Counted from the stretch's first letter, positions 34,320 to 47,945 are shown. The stretch: DNA of 64,000 bases from Shewanella halotolerans (GCF_019457535.1 NZ_CP080417.1:1798001-1862000); one strand, 5' to 3'. Notes: generated by a model not told the origin, from the letters alone. Numbers and translations are program-made.

Positions 34320-37259
34320 TTAGTTGATTACGTTGCGCCAACGCTGGTTTGAGCCGCCGTGATAGTCCCATATACTGATCTCGCTCCTATCTCCACTGCC
34401 ATTGGCATCGATCACCTTGTTAGGATTGAGGTGTGATCTAAAATAGCCACCGTCGTTATTCCATTGCTGGCTGGCAGAGTTGTTACAGTCGGCGATGACT
34501 ATGGGGGTGTCGTTGGCGGTGTTACCGTTGAGTAGGGTGACACACTTGTTCCAGTTTAGTTTACTGTGTAGCGTTCCCTGTTTGGGCTCATAGTACCATT
34601 GTTGGTTGTTGCCGCCGTGACAGCGGTCGAGCAGCAGGGTGTTGCCATTGGTCAGATCGCCATAGGGGATATCCAGACAGCGTCCACTCTGATGGGTACG
34701 CAGTGTGCTCCAGGTATACAAGGTTTTCTCTGTGCGCAGTTCCCAGGCCTGACTGTTCGAGCCATCAAACTGCCAACTGCCGATAAAGTCGTTGTTGCTG
34801 TTGCCCCAGACATCGATAACATAGTTGCGGTCTTTATCTGCCCTGAGCCAGTAGCCATCGTAGAACCAACGCTGGCTCAGACTGCCATCACAGAAACTGA
34901 TGCCTATGTTACCGTTGTTGTAGGCCTGATCTCGGTTGTCCAGGCACATGTTGGGATCAACGCGGCTGCGCAGGGTTTGTGCGGCTTTATCATAGATCCA
35001 CTGTTGGTCATCCGAGTGGTGTTGGCAGCTGTATTGCAGCACCTTTTGTCCGTTGAACAGGTTGTTATCGTCACCGGGAATATCCAGGCACTTGCCGCTG
35101 CTCCAGTTGACGATGCGAACATAGGTGGGTAGGGGATCATAGTAGTCGCTGCTCCGGTTGGCCTCGGCCCGCTCCCACATCTGTAGGTAGGCCTCAGCCG
35201 AATGCATCACGGCTTCATAGATACGTGCCGGAGCCTGCTGACGAATATCTTCTAGGTGATCGGCGACCATGCCATAGTGGGCCATGCCGTCGAGATTGTA
35301 ATTATAGGTTCGGTTACCCGATTGCTGCTTATCTATGACAAGGCCAAACTCTGTGGTGAAGGGGTATCTCAGCGGGTGGATGTCGGCGTCTTCACGGGGG
35401 CCGGGTTGATTACCCAGGCCACTCATGTCGGTGGCAAAGCTCACACCATGCACATAAGGCGTCTGCTCCACCTCATCTAAATATTGACCTATGGTCTTGG
35501 CTACCTCGGTTGCAGTCCAGTTGTAGGGGGTGACGAAGCCGCCAAGCTGTACCGCACGCTTCAGGTTATTGTGCAGCTCGCCGTTTTTACCCTGGGTCAT
35601 CCAGCTATGGGAAGAGATCACGCCGCTGTATTGGCGCGCTTCGGCAATCGCTAACACTGACGAAGCCGTTTTCTCGCTCATGTGATCGAGTTCGATCAAC
35701 ATCTTCTTATCTATCATGCGATTAACCAGATAGACACCGAGATCGGATAGGCCTTGTTGGTTGCAGTGCTCTATATCTGGTTGATATTGGGGATTGACTA
35801 TGCTGTTGGCGATGTCACCAATCACAGGAATCGAGCCCAATAGCGGGAAGCCGGAGGTCATGGCGGGGCCGTGGGTGTCTGCATCACACTCCTGGGTATC
35901 GAAAGCATAGCCAGTGCTAAGCACCTGACCGACATTGATCAAGCCGTCTTCGACTCGAGAGCCGCCGAATCGATTGTCGAACTTGTGGGTCGGGTAGAGG
36001 ACGCGTACCCCGAGATCATAGATCTCTTGCAATTGACGTTCGACATCGGCGCGGTCGCAGTTGTCTTTTAGGCCACAGTTAAAGGTTTCTGAGGCTTCGA
36101 TACCCATGAGTACGGCTAGCTTTCCATCAGCAATCACGGCTCTGGCCTGTTCGGGTGAGGTCACTATTCTGAAGAAGCCTCTGCCTATGCCGCCGGCCTG
36201 TGCATCGATATAGGTTTGCATCTCTTTAAGCCGCTGGATCTGCAGGCGTATGCTGTCCATGGTGTTACAGCTATTGTGTCCCACCCAGGCGGCTGGGTTG
36301 ACCGAGGATTGAAGGTTACACAGGACTTCGTTCTCGACGATATGGGTCACTATCATGCGTTGGCCGCCAAGATAGGCCCGTTCAAGCCACTTGTAGTAAT
36401 AGCCCATGTGGCTCATCTGTTTGTAGTTGGGCCAATGGGGAAAATCGGGCCAGCCGCGGGTATCGTATCGATAATTGACATCGTTATAGGCCATCAGATT
36501 ACCAATGATATCTAATGCGCCCCAACTGCCGTGTACACCGCTGCTGTCGTTGAGGGCGCTGGCGACGCCGAATCTGTGGAAAGGCTTGCCGTGCATGAAG
36601 CGCCCCCCCATGAACTCATAGGAGGTGATATGGGTATGAGGATCGACAAAGCCTCTTACCGGTTGGGATGCGTCACTCTTTAGTGCATCCAGGTTGCCAG
36701 TGACATTGGTTTGGATCTCGGGAAAGGGCGTACAATCTGTTTGTGGCACCAGGATGAAGTCGGTTTCGCTGGTGTAGTTGTAGGGGTTGAGTTCATCGAC
36801 AAAGTAGAGGCTGTCTGAACTGTAATTGTGTCTCAGGGTACGATTGAGGCCCGTCACGGTAAAACGATAACGATAGCTTCCGTCTGGCTGGGGAACTGCA
36901 TTGGTGCGCCACTCGGCAAACTTACCGGCGTAGGTGCCTGCGGTGATATGGTATGGCAGTCGGGCGGCGAGATAGTAACCTTCGCTGTCTGTCATCATGT
37001 AGTGGTCTAAGCCTGTGGGTTTAAAATAGAAACGCCCCGCCGTTGCCAGACTTGCGTCGAACAGGCCGAAACTCTGACCGTCGTTGACCAAACCACCGCT
37101 GGTATAGCGATGAACAAATTTGCCTGTTTGTGGTGATTGGATGGCGTAACACCCCTGGGCGAGCGAATGTACAGGGTTGTCGTCACTCGCCCAACTGAGA
37201 GCGGGCGTGGCCATACTTAGGGTTAGTATGAATAGCGAGGCTATTGTGCTTACCTTCAT
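34320..37259 (-). CDS. secreted metallo-dipeptidase-like protein with ricin-type lectin repeats
   Basis: A 979-residue secreted protein. A signal peptide covers about 1-24 (ATPALSWA). A first beta-rich segment (about 30-180) precedes a metal-dependent hydrolase domain related to membrane dipeptidase/amidohydrolases: VDPHTH (about 206), LIELDHMSEKT and SSHSWM supply likely metal ligands. The C-terminal 300 residues contain two ricin B-type trefoil domains (about 680-825 and 840-979) with repeated CLDIP, QQW and similar motifs. It probably binds carbohydrate while cutting a peptide or amide outside the cell. The exact substrate is unknown. Confidence 0.82.
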   Translation of the reverse strand: MKVSTIASLFILTLSMATPALSWASDDNPVHSLAQGCYAIQSPQTGKFVHRYTSGGLVNDGQSFGLFDASLATAGRFYFKPTGLDHYMMTDSEGYYLAARLPYHITAGTYAGKFAEWRTNAVPQPDGSYRYRFTVTGLNRTLRHNYSSDSLYFVDELNPYNYTSETDFILVPQTDCTPFPEIQTNVTGNLDALKSDASQPVRGFVDPHTHITSYEFMGGRFMHGKPFHRFGVASALNDSSGVHGSWGALDIIGNLMAYNDVNYRYDTRGWPDFPHWPNYKQMSHMGYYYKWLERAYLGGQRMIVTHIVENEVLCNLQSSVNPAAWVGHNSCNTMDSIRLQIQRLKEMQTYIDAQAGGIGRGFFRIVTSPEQARAVIADGKLAVLMGIEASETFNCGLKDNCDRADVERQLQEIYDLGVRVLYPTHKFDNRFGGSRVEDGLINVGQVLSTGYAFDTQECDADTHGPAMTSGFPLLGSIPVIGDIANSIVNPQYQPDIEHCNQQGLSDLGVYLVNRMIDKKMLIELDHMSEKTASSVLAIAEARQYSGVISSHSWMTQGKNGELHNNLKRAVQLGGFVTPYNWTATEVAKTIGQYLDEVEQTPYVHGVSFATDMSGLGNQPGPREDADIHPLRYPFTTEFGLVIDKQQSGNRTYNYNLDGMAHYGMVADHLEDIRQQAPARIYEAVMHSAEAYLQMWERAEANRSSDYYDPLPTYVRIVNWSSGKCLDIPGDDNNLFNGQKVLQYSCQHHSDDQQWIYDKAAQTLRSRVDPNMCLDNRDQAYNNGNIGISFCDGSLSQRWFYDGYWLRADKDRNYVIDVWGNSNNDFIGSWQFDGSNSQAWELRTEKTLYTWSTLRTHQSGRCLDIPYGDLTNGNTLLLDRCHGGNNQQWYYEPKQGTLHSKLNWNKCVTLLNGNTANDTPIVIADCNNSASQQWNNDGGYFRSHLNPNKVIDANGSGDRSEISIWDYHGGSNQRWRNVIN

Positions 37260-37982
37260 TGTACATGTCCTTATATTTATATGAATTTTTGTATCCTGGA
37301 AAACGACTCAGGTGATCGCTGTGCGAAATTGTCTCAACTGTTAAGAGTTACCGACGAAATAACTCCAAGGCTCAAACCGAAAAGAACAAAAAGTGTACAG
37401 CTATTCATAAATTGAGATAGTTCAGCAATCATTCATATAGTAGAAAAGTACTGTTTTTCATTCGTTGAGTTGGCGAGCAGTTCAGGGCGAACCCTGGTCA
37501 CATCGAAATGCTTGGGTGAGGCGGCAGCTCTCTGATTGAACTGGTTTAGATTAGCCATGATTTTGACGTTTAAAACGATATTGGCTGCCATTCTTATTAC
37601 CGGTAACTCCTACCTTAGATTATTTAGCGTTAGGCAAGAGAAAGTCCGCTATTTAGCCATCTTGTTCTCGCTCGCAGTTTACCGGTCAGGCTAGCTTCTA
37701 GCTGTTGCTGGAGAGGCTATTGTTTGAATCATATAAAGAGCACTATGCTGTTGTCATCTGTTTGCACTTTGTAAAGCGCACCTAGCCGCGAGAGCCGATG
37801 ATATAGAGATAATAAATAGAAAGGTTTTGCTCTTTTTTTATGCGTTAATATTCTAAACGATTGTTTCAATTTGATGTTTGGAAACAGGTTTGACTGACTT
37901 GGGTGAGAAAAGCGAGCATATGGAATACTCGCTTGGCGATAGTGCAGGGACTTGGAGGATAATGACTTTGGGCGTACAGCTG
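37260..37982. other. long gene-poor region between dipeptidase-like gene and pepP
   Basis: The left part is AT-rich and presumably holds the dipeptidase-gene promoter. No conserved gene is recognisable. One 45-codon rightward frame (37557-37694) encodes a hydrophobic peptide. Confidence 0.5.
37557..37694 (+). CDS. possible 45-residue hydrophobic small protein
   Basis: ATG to TAG frame. Residues 1-15 (MILTFKTILAAILIT) and 33-42 (LAILFSLAVY) are hydrophobic, with a basic stretch SVRQEKVR between. The ribosome site is weak (TTAGATTAGCC). It may be a real small membrane protein or chance; I know no family. Confidence 0.25.
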   Translation: MILTFKTILAAILITGNSYLRLFSVRQEKVRYLAILFSLAVYRSG

Positions 37983-39302
37983 TTAGTTTTGCTGCATAAA
38001 CGTCTCTATCTCAGCTATGGTGCGCGGCACCTTTCGGGATAGGTTTTCATGGCCGTCAGCAGTAACCAGGATATCATCTTCGATGCGGATCCCCATGCCG
38101 CGATAGGCTTCAGGTAGATCTGTGGCCGATGCCGGAATATAGATGCCGGGTTCTATGGTAAAGATCATCCCAGGCTCAAGCTTGCGCCACTGGCCATCCT
38201 CATCGTGATAGGGGCCGACGTCGTGGACGTCCATCCCCAACCAGTGTCCCGTCTTATGCACAGTGAAGCGTTTGTAACTTTCGCTGGCCATCACCTCCTC
38301 ATAGCTCCCCTGTAATAGCCCGAGTTCGATGAGGCCCCGGGCCATCACTTGCATACAGGTCTCATAGAGGTGATTCCAGGGCGTGCCTGGTTTGACTCTG
38401 GCGATGGCGGCATCGAGGGCATCGAGCACGAGCTGGTAGATCGCTTTTTGCGCCTGAGTAAAGCGGCCATCTACCGGATAGCTGCGGGTGATATCGGCGG
38501 CGTAGTGATTGAGCTCGGCGCCGGCATCGATCAGTAGCATCTGACCGGATTGGGTCTGACAGCAGTTTTCTTCATAATGCAGGCAGCAGGCGTTGTCGCC
38601 CGCCGCCACTATGTTGGGGTAGGCCACCTCGATAGCGCCGTGGGCGGCGATGGCAAAATTAAAGGTGGCGGCAAGCTGCGCCTCATTTATCTCTGCGCGG
38701 CAGGCAGCCATTACCGCCTTATGGCCGTCGATGGAAGCGTTAACTGCGGCGCGGATCGCCGCCTGCTCGCTCTCATCTTTGATAACCCTCAGTGGGTGCA
38801 GGTGCTTGGCCAGCGGCGTGATGCTGCGAAAGCATTTAGGCGTATCGAAGGCGCTACCTTGACGCTGGGCGTTACACCATTCCAGTAGTTTATGATTAAA
38901 GCGGCCCAGCTCGTCGCTGATAAATACCTGAGTCTGATGAGTGAGGCTGGAGGCGATGACGCTCTCTAGCTCGGCGATATCAAACGCCTGGGTGGCGCCA
39001 AAATGTTCGATGGCACCGGTAATGCCGGCTCTGGCGCCGAAGCTGACCTCCTGCTGAGGATCCTTTGGGCGGCAGAGCAAGGTATAAATTATCTCGCCTT
39101 GGTGGCCACGATAGAGCAGGGCGACCGCGTCGGGCTCGTTAAAACCTGTCAGGTAGAGAAAATCATTGTCTTGGCGAAAGTGATACTTGATGTTCTTGCT
39201 GCGTACCTTTTGCTGATAACCCACGAGGAGCACAAAGCTATCCTCGGGTAGGCTATCCATCAGGTGTTGGCGTCTAATGGCGTATTGGCTGTTTGCGGGC
39301 AT
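37983..39302 (-). CDS. pepP: Xaa-Pro aminopeptidase
   Basis: A 439-residue M24 metallopeptidase that removes N-terminal residues preceding proline. The N-terminal creatinase-like domain includes FLYLTGFNEPDAV. The metal ligands of the pita-bread domain are visible in LLIDAGAELNHYAADITRSY, HKTGHWLGMDVHDVG, MIFTIEPGIY and GMGIRIEDDILV. Length matches E. coli PepP. The usual ubiH/visC neighbours are not adjacent here. Confidence 0.93.
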   Translation of the reverse strand: MPANSQYAIRRQHLMDSLPEDSFVLLVGYQQKVRSKNIKYHFRQDNDFLYLTGFNEPDAVALLYRGHQGEIIYTLLCRPKDPQQEVSFGARAGITGAIEHFGATQAFDIAELESVIASSLTHQTQVFISDELGRFNHKLLEWCNAQRQGSAFDTPKCFRSITPLAKHLHPLRVIKDESEQAAIRAAVNASIDGHKAVMAACRAEINEAQLAATFNFAIAAHGAIEVAYPNIVAAGDNACCLHYEENCCQTQSGQMLLIDAGAELNHYAADITRSYPVDGRFTQAQKAIYQLVLDALDAAIARVKPGTPWNHLYETCMQVMARGLIELGLLQGSYEEVMASESYKRFTVHKTGHWLGMDVHDVGPYHDEDGQWRKLEPGMIFTIEPGIYIPASATDLPEAYRGMGIRIEDDILVTADGHENLSRKVPRTIAEIETFMQQN

Positions 39303-39475
39303 CTCTATCCCTATCTCTTTATAGCGGTATGCGAATGGCTTAACTATATTTGTATATTTTATTCATTTCTAGTCCCGGTCGACTTTATTCGTGATTGTTC
39401 GGTGCATTTTGTTGATTCAAGTGTGATAATAATGGTCAACTAATTTTTGGATTCAGTCGGATTGGGGAAGTTTTC

Positions 39476-40030
39476 GTGAATCGTGCCGTTTTCCTGGATA
39501 GAGATGGAGTGATTAATATCGACCATGGTTATGTGCATCAGGTCGATGATTTCGAATATGTCGAAGGCGTATTCGATGCGTGCGCCGCGTTAAAGCAGCA
39601 AGGCTATAAGCTGGTGGTGGTGACCAATCAGTCGGGCATCGCCCGCGGACTCTACACTGAAGATCAGTTTCACAGTCTGACCGAATGGATGGACTGGAAC
39701 TTTGCCGATAAGGGTGTCGATCTCGATGGCATCTATTACTGTCCTCATCACAGCGAAAAAGGCATTGGCGAGTATAAACAGGACTGTGATTGTCGTAAGC
39801 CTAAACCCGGCATGCTCAAGAGTGCGGCGCAGTTTTTAAAGATAGACCTGAGCCGCTCTGTCATGGTGGGGGATAAGCGTGACGATATGCTAGCCGCCGA
39901 GGCCGCAGGGGTACCGACCCGTATCTTAGTTCGCTCAGGCAAAACGGTAACAGATGAAGCCATCGCCGCGGCTACTGTCGTTTTAGACTCTATCGCCGAT
40001 GTGCCCGCTTACCTGGCGTCGCTAAACTAG
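39476..40030 (+). CDS. gmhB: D-glycero-beta-D-manno-heptose-1,7-bisphosphate 7-phosphatase
   Basis: A 184-residue HAD phosphatase of ADP-heptose and LPS core synthesis. D8 and D10 in FLDRDGVIN are the nucleophile and acid. C89, H91, C104 and C106 in CPHH and CDCRKPKPG form the structural zinc loop typical of GmhB. VVTNQSGIARG is the second HAD motif and MVGDKRDDM the last. The start is GTG 39476 with GGGGAAG upstream. It lies just before the rrn operon, a common place for this gene. Confidence 0.95.
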   Translation: MNRAVFLDRDGVINIDHGYVHQVDDFEYVEGVFDACAALKQQGYKLVVVTNQSGIARGLYTEDQFHSLTEWMDWNFADKGVDLDGIYYCPHHSEKGIGEYKQDCDCRKPKPGMLKSAAQFLKIDLSRSVMVGDKRDDMLAAEAAGVPTRILVRSGKTVTDEAIAAATVVLDSIADVPAYLASLN

Positions 40031-40146
40031 TTACAAGTCCTTATAAGCTAGTGATCAAGTCATTATCGGATTAAGCCGTTATCTGATGAATGTGTTATCT
40101 GTGGTTGTTTTCAATAGCTATTAAGTCGCCTTTATATGCCTTTGAT

Positions 40147-40174
40147 GGGCGAATCTAGTCAGAATCGCCCTTTT
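40147..40174 (+). terminator. probable terminator after gmhB
   Basis: GGGCGA and TCGCCC with extra internal pairing, followed by TTTT. It separates gmhB from the rrn promoter. Confidence 0.65.
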
Positions 40175-40324
40175 GCTCGTTTATCTCGACCAGATTAGGC
40201 GAGTCTAGTGACCGAAAATCGCTTTACCATTCCTCAAAAAGTACCTCTTCTGATGGCTAATTCGTCATATTGTTCGATGTTTGAGCATTTGGGCCGAATT
40301 TATAAAACAATATAAGAAAAGGCC

Positions 40325-40352
40325 TTGACGCCTCGGTCGCCCTGAGTAGAAT
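40325..40352 (+). promoter_or_regulatory. rrn P1-type promoter
   Basis: TTGACG (40325-40330) and TAGAAT (40347-40352) are 16 bases apart. They are preceded by an AT-rich UP-like stretch (about 40298-40320) and followed by a GC-rich discriminator, as in strong growth-rate-controlled rRNA promoters. Confidence 0.85.
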
Positions 40353-40393
40353 ACGCAGCCCTAGCCACTCGGGAATCACCGGGATGTGCTAAC

Positions 40394-40406
40394 GCTCTTT
40401 AACAAT
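40394..40406 (+). promoter_or_regulatory. rrn leader boxA antitermination site
   Basis: GCTCTTTAACAAT matches the rRNA boxA element bound by NusB-NusE. A second boxA-like word, GCTCTTTAAAAAT, lies at 42795-42807 before the 23S gene. Confidence 0.85.
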
Positions 40407-40408
40407 TT

Positions 40409-40433
40409 ATCAAGTAATCTGTGTGGACACTCA
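40409..40433 (+). other. 16S processing stem, upstream arm
   Basis: ATCAAGTAATCTGTGTGGAC and the following five bases are complementary over 25 bases, with one G-T pair, to 42266-42290 on the other side of the 16S gene. This is the long stem that RNase III cuts to release pre-16S. Confidence 0.88.
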
Positions 40434-40647
40434 CAGGTATTGAGTTAATCGAAAACGATTTAAATCTCAATGCATGATTTACTAAATCTAGTTTCACTAG
40501 AGATAGTGAGTGTTCATAGCAATATGTCTTATGCTCATGTTTTTACAAGAGTGTAAGTATCGAGTTTGCTGCTTCTTTGTGAACGCAGTGAATGAGAAAC
40601 AGTAGAATTCATTGAGTCGTTTGGCGCAAGCCAAACACAAAAACTTT

Positions 40648-42192
<1,545 letters not shown>

Positions 42193-42265
42193 CCTATACG
42201 ATTGAGTGATACTTGGTCGAAAAATGCTCCTGCATTTTCGACATTCGGTACATCCGTGTACCTTT

Positions 42266-42290
42266 TGAGTGTTCACACAGATTACTTGAT
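42266..42290 (+). other. 16S processing stem, downstream arm
   Basis: TGAGTGTTCACACAGATTAC and the next five bases pair with 40409-40433. Confidence 0.88.
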
Positions 42291-42446
42291 AGAAAGATAG
42301 AGCAAAGATATACACGTCTATTTAGACGCTGTTAATTTGTTTCAGCGCTAGGCGTTTGAGTTGCGAACGAAAGAATGTAGATAACTACATGACTGAGTGA
42401 GTAATGAAAAACAACAACGCGATGGAGCAAAGAAACAAGTATAAAT

Positions 42447-42523
<77 letters not shown>

Positions 42524-42637
42524 ATTCTTCGTTGATACTGCGTTATGTATTTTGTCGTTTAGCAGGCTAAACGTCCTCAATACATGCCTTGTTTCAACTC
42601 GAATTGGCAATGGTATACTTTGTTCGCTGCATGTAAT

Positions 42638-42713
42638 GGGGCTATAGCTCAGCTGGGAGAGCGCCTGCCTTGCACGCAGGAGGTCTGCGGTTCGATCCCG
42701 CATAGCTCCACCA
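42638..42713 (+). tRNA. tRNA-Ala (UGC)
   Basis: A 76-base cloverleaf with anticodon TGC in GCCTTGCACGC, a TTCGATC T-loop and encoded CCA. It is the second spacer tRNA. Confidence 0.97.
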
Positions 42714-42751
42714 TTTGCTCTTGAAGAGAGCATGCAGTTATGGTTAGAGAT

Positions 42752-42788
42752 GCCAAAGATAAATGCAGAATTTATCTTTGGCTTTTTT
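42752..42788 (+). terminator. terminator-like hairpin inside the rrn spacer
   Basis: GCCAAAGATAAA and TTTATCTTTGGC form a perfect 12-bp stem with a 7-base loop, followed directly by six T. It has all features of an intrinsic terminator, yet it lies between tRNA-Ala and 23S. Full-length transcription must pass it, and a boxA-like site follows at 42795. Confidence 0.75.
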
Positions 42789-42880
42789 AAGCCCGCTCTT
42801 TAAAAATTTGGAAAGCTGATAGTGTTAATGTGAAAGGGATGGCGATTTATCGCTGTTTGTAGCATTAGCGCGAAAAATAA

Positions 42881-42928
42881 TTGAGTTCTCAAAACACACT
42901 TTAATCAAGTGACTTGAGTATTCTTTTG
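42881..42928 (+). other. 23S processing stem, upstream arm
   Basis: The stretch containing CACTTTAATCAAGT and GTATTCTTTTG pairs with 45978-46018 beyond the 23S gene, forming the RNase III stem for pre-23S. Confidence 0.82.
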
Positions 42929-42986
42929 GCGAAAGTAGAAACCGTTAGTTGCGATGCGACTCAGATGAAACTCATTTGGGTTGTAT

Positions 42987-45879
<2,893 letters not shown>

Positions 45880-45977
45880 ACAACCCAAAAGGGTTTTTAC
45901 TGCAAAGTACCGGAAATGAGTCCAATCATTTCTTGGCACTTCCTCCATCCATGGAGGTCGTAATAATGGTTACTGAA

Positions 45978-46018
45978 TCAAAAGAATACAAAGTACTTGA
46001 TTAAAGTGCGAACTCAAG
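45978..46018 (+). other. 23S processing stem, downstream arm
   Basis: CAAAAGAATAC and ACTTGATTAAAGTG pair with 42881-42928. Confidence 0.8.
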
Positions 46019-46169
46019 CAGCTTTCTAAATTTACTGTTTTGGTTAATTACGCAGGTAATTGTTTGGCTGACAAAGCCGTAACGAAGCGAAGCGCACAGT
46101 GTACTAGAGTACATGAGCACTGTAGCGAGGAAACAATGCCGTCAGACGAAGAATTAACCAGTAAGAATT

Positions 46170-46288
46170 TGTCTGGAAACCATAGCATTGTGGTCCCACC
46201 TGATCCCATCCCGAACTCAGAAGTGAAACGCAATCGCGCCGATGGTAGTGTGGGGTCTCCCCATGTGAGAGTAGGTCATTTCCAGGCG
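46170..46288 (+). rRNA. rrf: 5S ribosomal RNA
   Basis: About 119 bases. TGTCTGGA at the 5-prime end pairs with TCCAGGCG at the 3-prime end. The conserved GGTCCCACCTGATCCCATCC and CCGAACTCAGAAGTGAAACG blocks are present. Confidence 0.96.
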
Positions 46289-46303
46289 CCTAATTAAGTG
46301 AAG

Positions 46304-46330
46304 AAGCCACCTGAATAAGGTGGCTTTTTT
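46304..46330 (+). terminator. rrn operon terminator
   Basis: AAGCCACC and GGTGGCTT around a 7-base loop, followed by a T-run. It lies 15 bases after the 5S gene. Confidence 0.92.
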
Positions 46331-46909
46331 GCGTTTGGGGTTTATGAATTTATTGGGTACCCTTTCGAACCACCTTAATTAAAGTCAGGTGGCTTATTCA
46401 CTTATGTAGGCATGAATGCCTACTCCCGACGTCGCCCCACCGCTGAGCGGGGTCTCCGGCTACGAAGCATAGCTTCTCCGCGTTCAAGTGAGGCTAAATA
46501 CTGCGTATTTATAGCGCCTCACTTTCACCCCCATGTGTTCGCTACGCGAACCGAGTAGGTCATTTTCAGCTGCTACCGTTCTTTTGCTTTTGACAAAGTA
46601 ACTGGAATGTTGATTCCCTCTGTTCAGTTCTAATCGGATGTCTTACGCCCCCATGTGTGAGGCCTTCTGCGTATGCCATTTCTTTTGCTGGCCTCGACCT
46701 AGCAGTTTATCTCCATCCGTTAATTAAGCACTGAATTAGCAGATGTCTTACGCCTCTATTTGAGAGGCTTGGATAAGTTACTTTGAGCTTACTTGGGCGT
46801 TAATAGATGTTTTCTATCTGCGCGATTTGATCATTCAATTATACAGGGGAGCTAGGGGGATTTAGATTTAGGGTATGAAGCTAATGGCTAACTGGGCACT
46901 ATATCTGTG
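46331..46909. repeat. hairpin-dense tract with 5S-like debris after the rrn operon
   Basis: About 580 bases without a gene but with successive hairpins: 46370-46392 (an inverted partial copy of the rrn terminator region), 46406-46423 (GTAGGCAT/ATGCCTAC), 46435-46452, 46464-46476, 46488-46522 (14 bp in two blocks), 46537-46551 (GTTCGC/GCGAAC) and 46752-46768. A fragment like the 5S 3-prime end (CCCCATGT ... GAGTAGGTCATTTTCAG, 46529-46569) is split by the 46537 hairpin. An imperfect 101-105 base duplication follows, with GATGTCTTACGCC at 46637 and 46742. The patatin promoter must lie near the right end. Confidence 0.75.
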
Positions 46910-47932
46910 ATGCATTCTCTTAATACTGGCTTTCCTAATGCAGGTGTTTCTAACACTGGCTCTCTAGTTACTGATTCTACCGGCTTGCTTTCTCTGCTGG
47001 GGCCATCCTTGACACCTAAGGGAGAGGACAGTCAGATTGCGCGAGTAATTACGCCTGTACAGGCCAACACGGCGCTGATCGCCGAAGGTGGTGGGCAGCG
47101 CGGGATATTTACCGCCGGCGTGTTAGATGCCTGGCTTGAGAGGGGGTATAACCCTTTTGCGCTGCTTATCGGTACCTCCGCTGGTGCTCAGAATCTCTCG
47201 AGTTATCTCACGGGGCAGATTGGCTTTGCCAAGCAGGCGATTAAGGGCTTGTCCCGCGATCCGCAATTTGTAAAGGTGAGTCGCGGTCTTGCCGGGAAGA
47301 GCACTGTGGATCTCGATTGGTACTTTAATCAGGTGCAAGGCGAGTCCTTAGGCTTGGACCTGTCTGCCGGGATGCGGGCAATGACTCATCGCCGGCTGCT
47401 TTTTAGCATGACCAATGGTTCTAACTATCAGGCGATATTTCGTCAGCCCAATAAGCAGAACTGGCTTGAGTTACTCAAGGCGTCGAGCGCGCTGCCGTTT
47501 CTTTATCGCCAAGGTGTGCCTTTAGAGGACAGTTTTTATGTCGATGGCGGCCTGTCGGCGCCGCTGCCGGTAGAGGAGGCCTATCGGCGCGGGGCGACTA
47601 AGATAGTGGTGATCCGTACCATGCCCGAGGAATACCAGGCTTATACCCCTTGGGTGAATCGTCTCAAGTCTTGGATCTGTAGCTCGAATCGCTGTCCGAG
47701 GGCGATTGAGTATTATCTGCATCATGAAGCCGAATATAAGCGCTCACTTTCCTTTATCGACAATCCACCTGAGGGGGTTGAGATCATTCAGCTGTTTCCC
47801 CGCCGCGCACTGGCGAGCAAGTTACTCGGCAGTTCGACGGCTGAGCTGGATAGGGATTATCGACTCGGGCGGCAGGCGGGATTTAAGTTCCTGAAACAGG
47901 ATGCTCTTTCCACTTTGAAGCGTGCCGCATAA
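46910..47932 (+). CDS. patatin-like phospholipase
   Basis: A 340-residue Ser-Asp lipid hydrolase. The oxyanion loop is GGGQRGIFTAG (about 60-70), the nucleophile is S90 in IGTSAGAQ, and the catalytic aspartate is D211 in FYVDGGLSAP. The N-terminal 45 residues are Ser/Thr/Asn-rich and poorly conserved in style. GTG 46907 directly precedes the ATG chosen, and no strong ribosome site is visible, so the start is uncertain; a downstream start close to residue 50 is possible. The substrate is unknown. Confidence 0.87.
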   Translation: MHSLNTGFPNAGVSNTGSLVTDSTGLLSLLGPSLTPKGEDSQIARVITPVQANTALIAEGGGQRGIFTAGVLDAWLERGYNPFALLIGTSAGAQNLSSYLTGQIGFAKQAIKGLSRDPQFVKVSRGLAGKSTVDLDWYFNQVQGESLGLDLSAGMRAMTHRRLLFSMTNGSNYQAIFRQPNKQNWLELLKASSALPFLYRQGVPLEDSFYVDGGLSAPLPVEEAYRRGATKIVVIRTMPEEYQAYTPWVNRLKSWICSSNRCPRAIEYYLHHEAEYKRSLSFIDNPPEGVEIIQLFPRRALASKLLGSSTAELDRDYRLGRQAGFKFLKQDALSTLKRAA

Positions 47933-47945
47933 CGTTATGCTGGCT

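Noticed and set aside
46331..46770. Hairpin series considered as a CRISPR array or integron attC sites
   Set aside because: Hairpins differ from each other in sequence and spacing; there are no regular repeats with unique spacers, no cas genes and no integrase or cassette genes.
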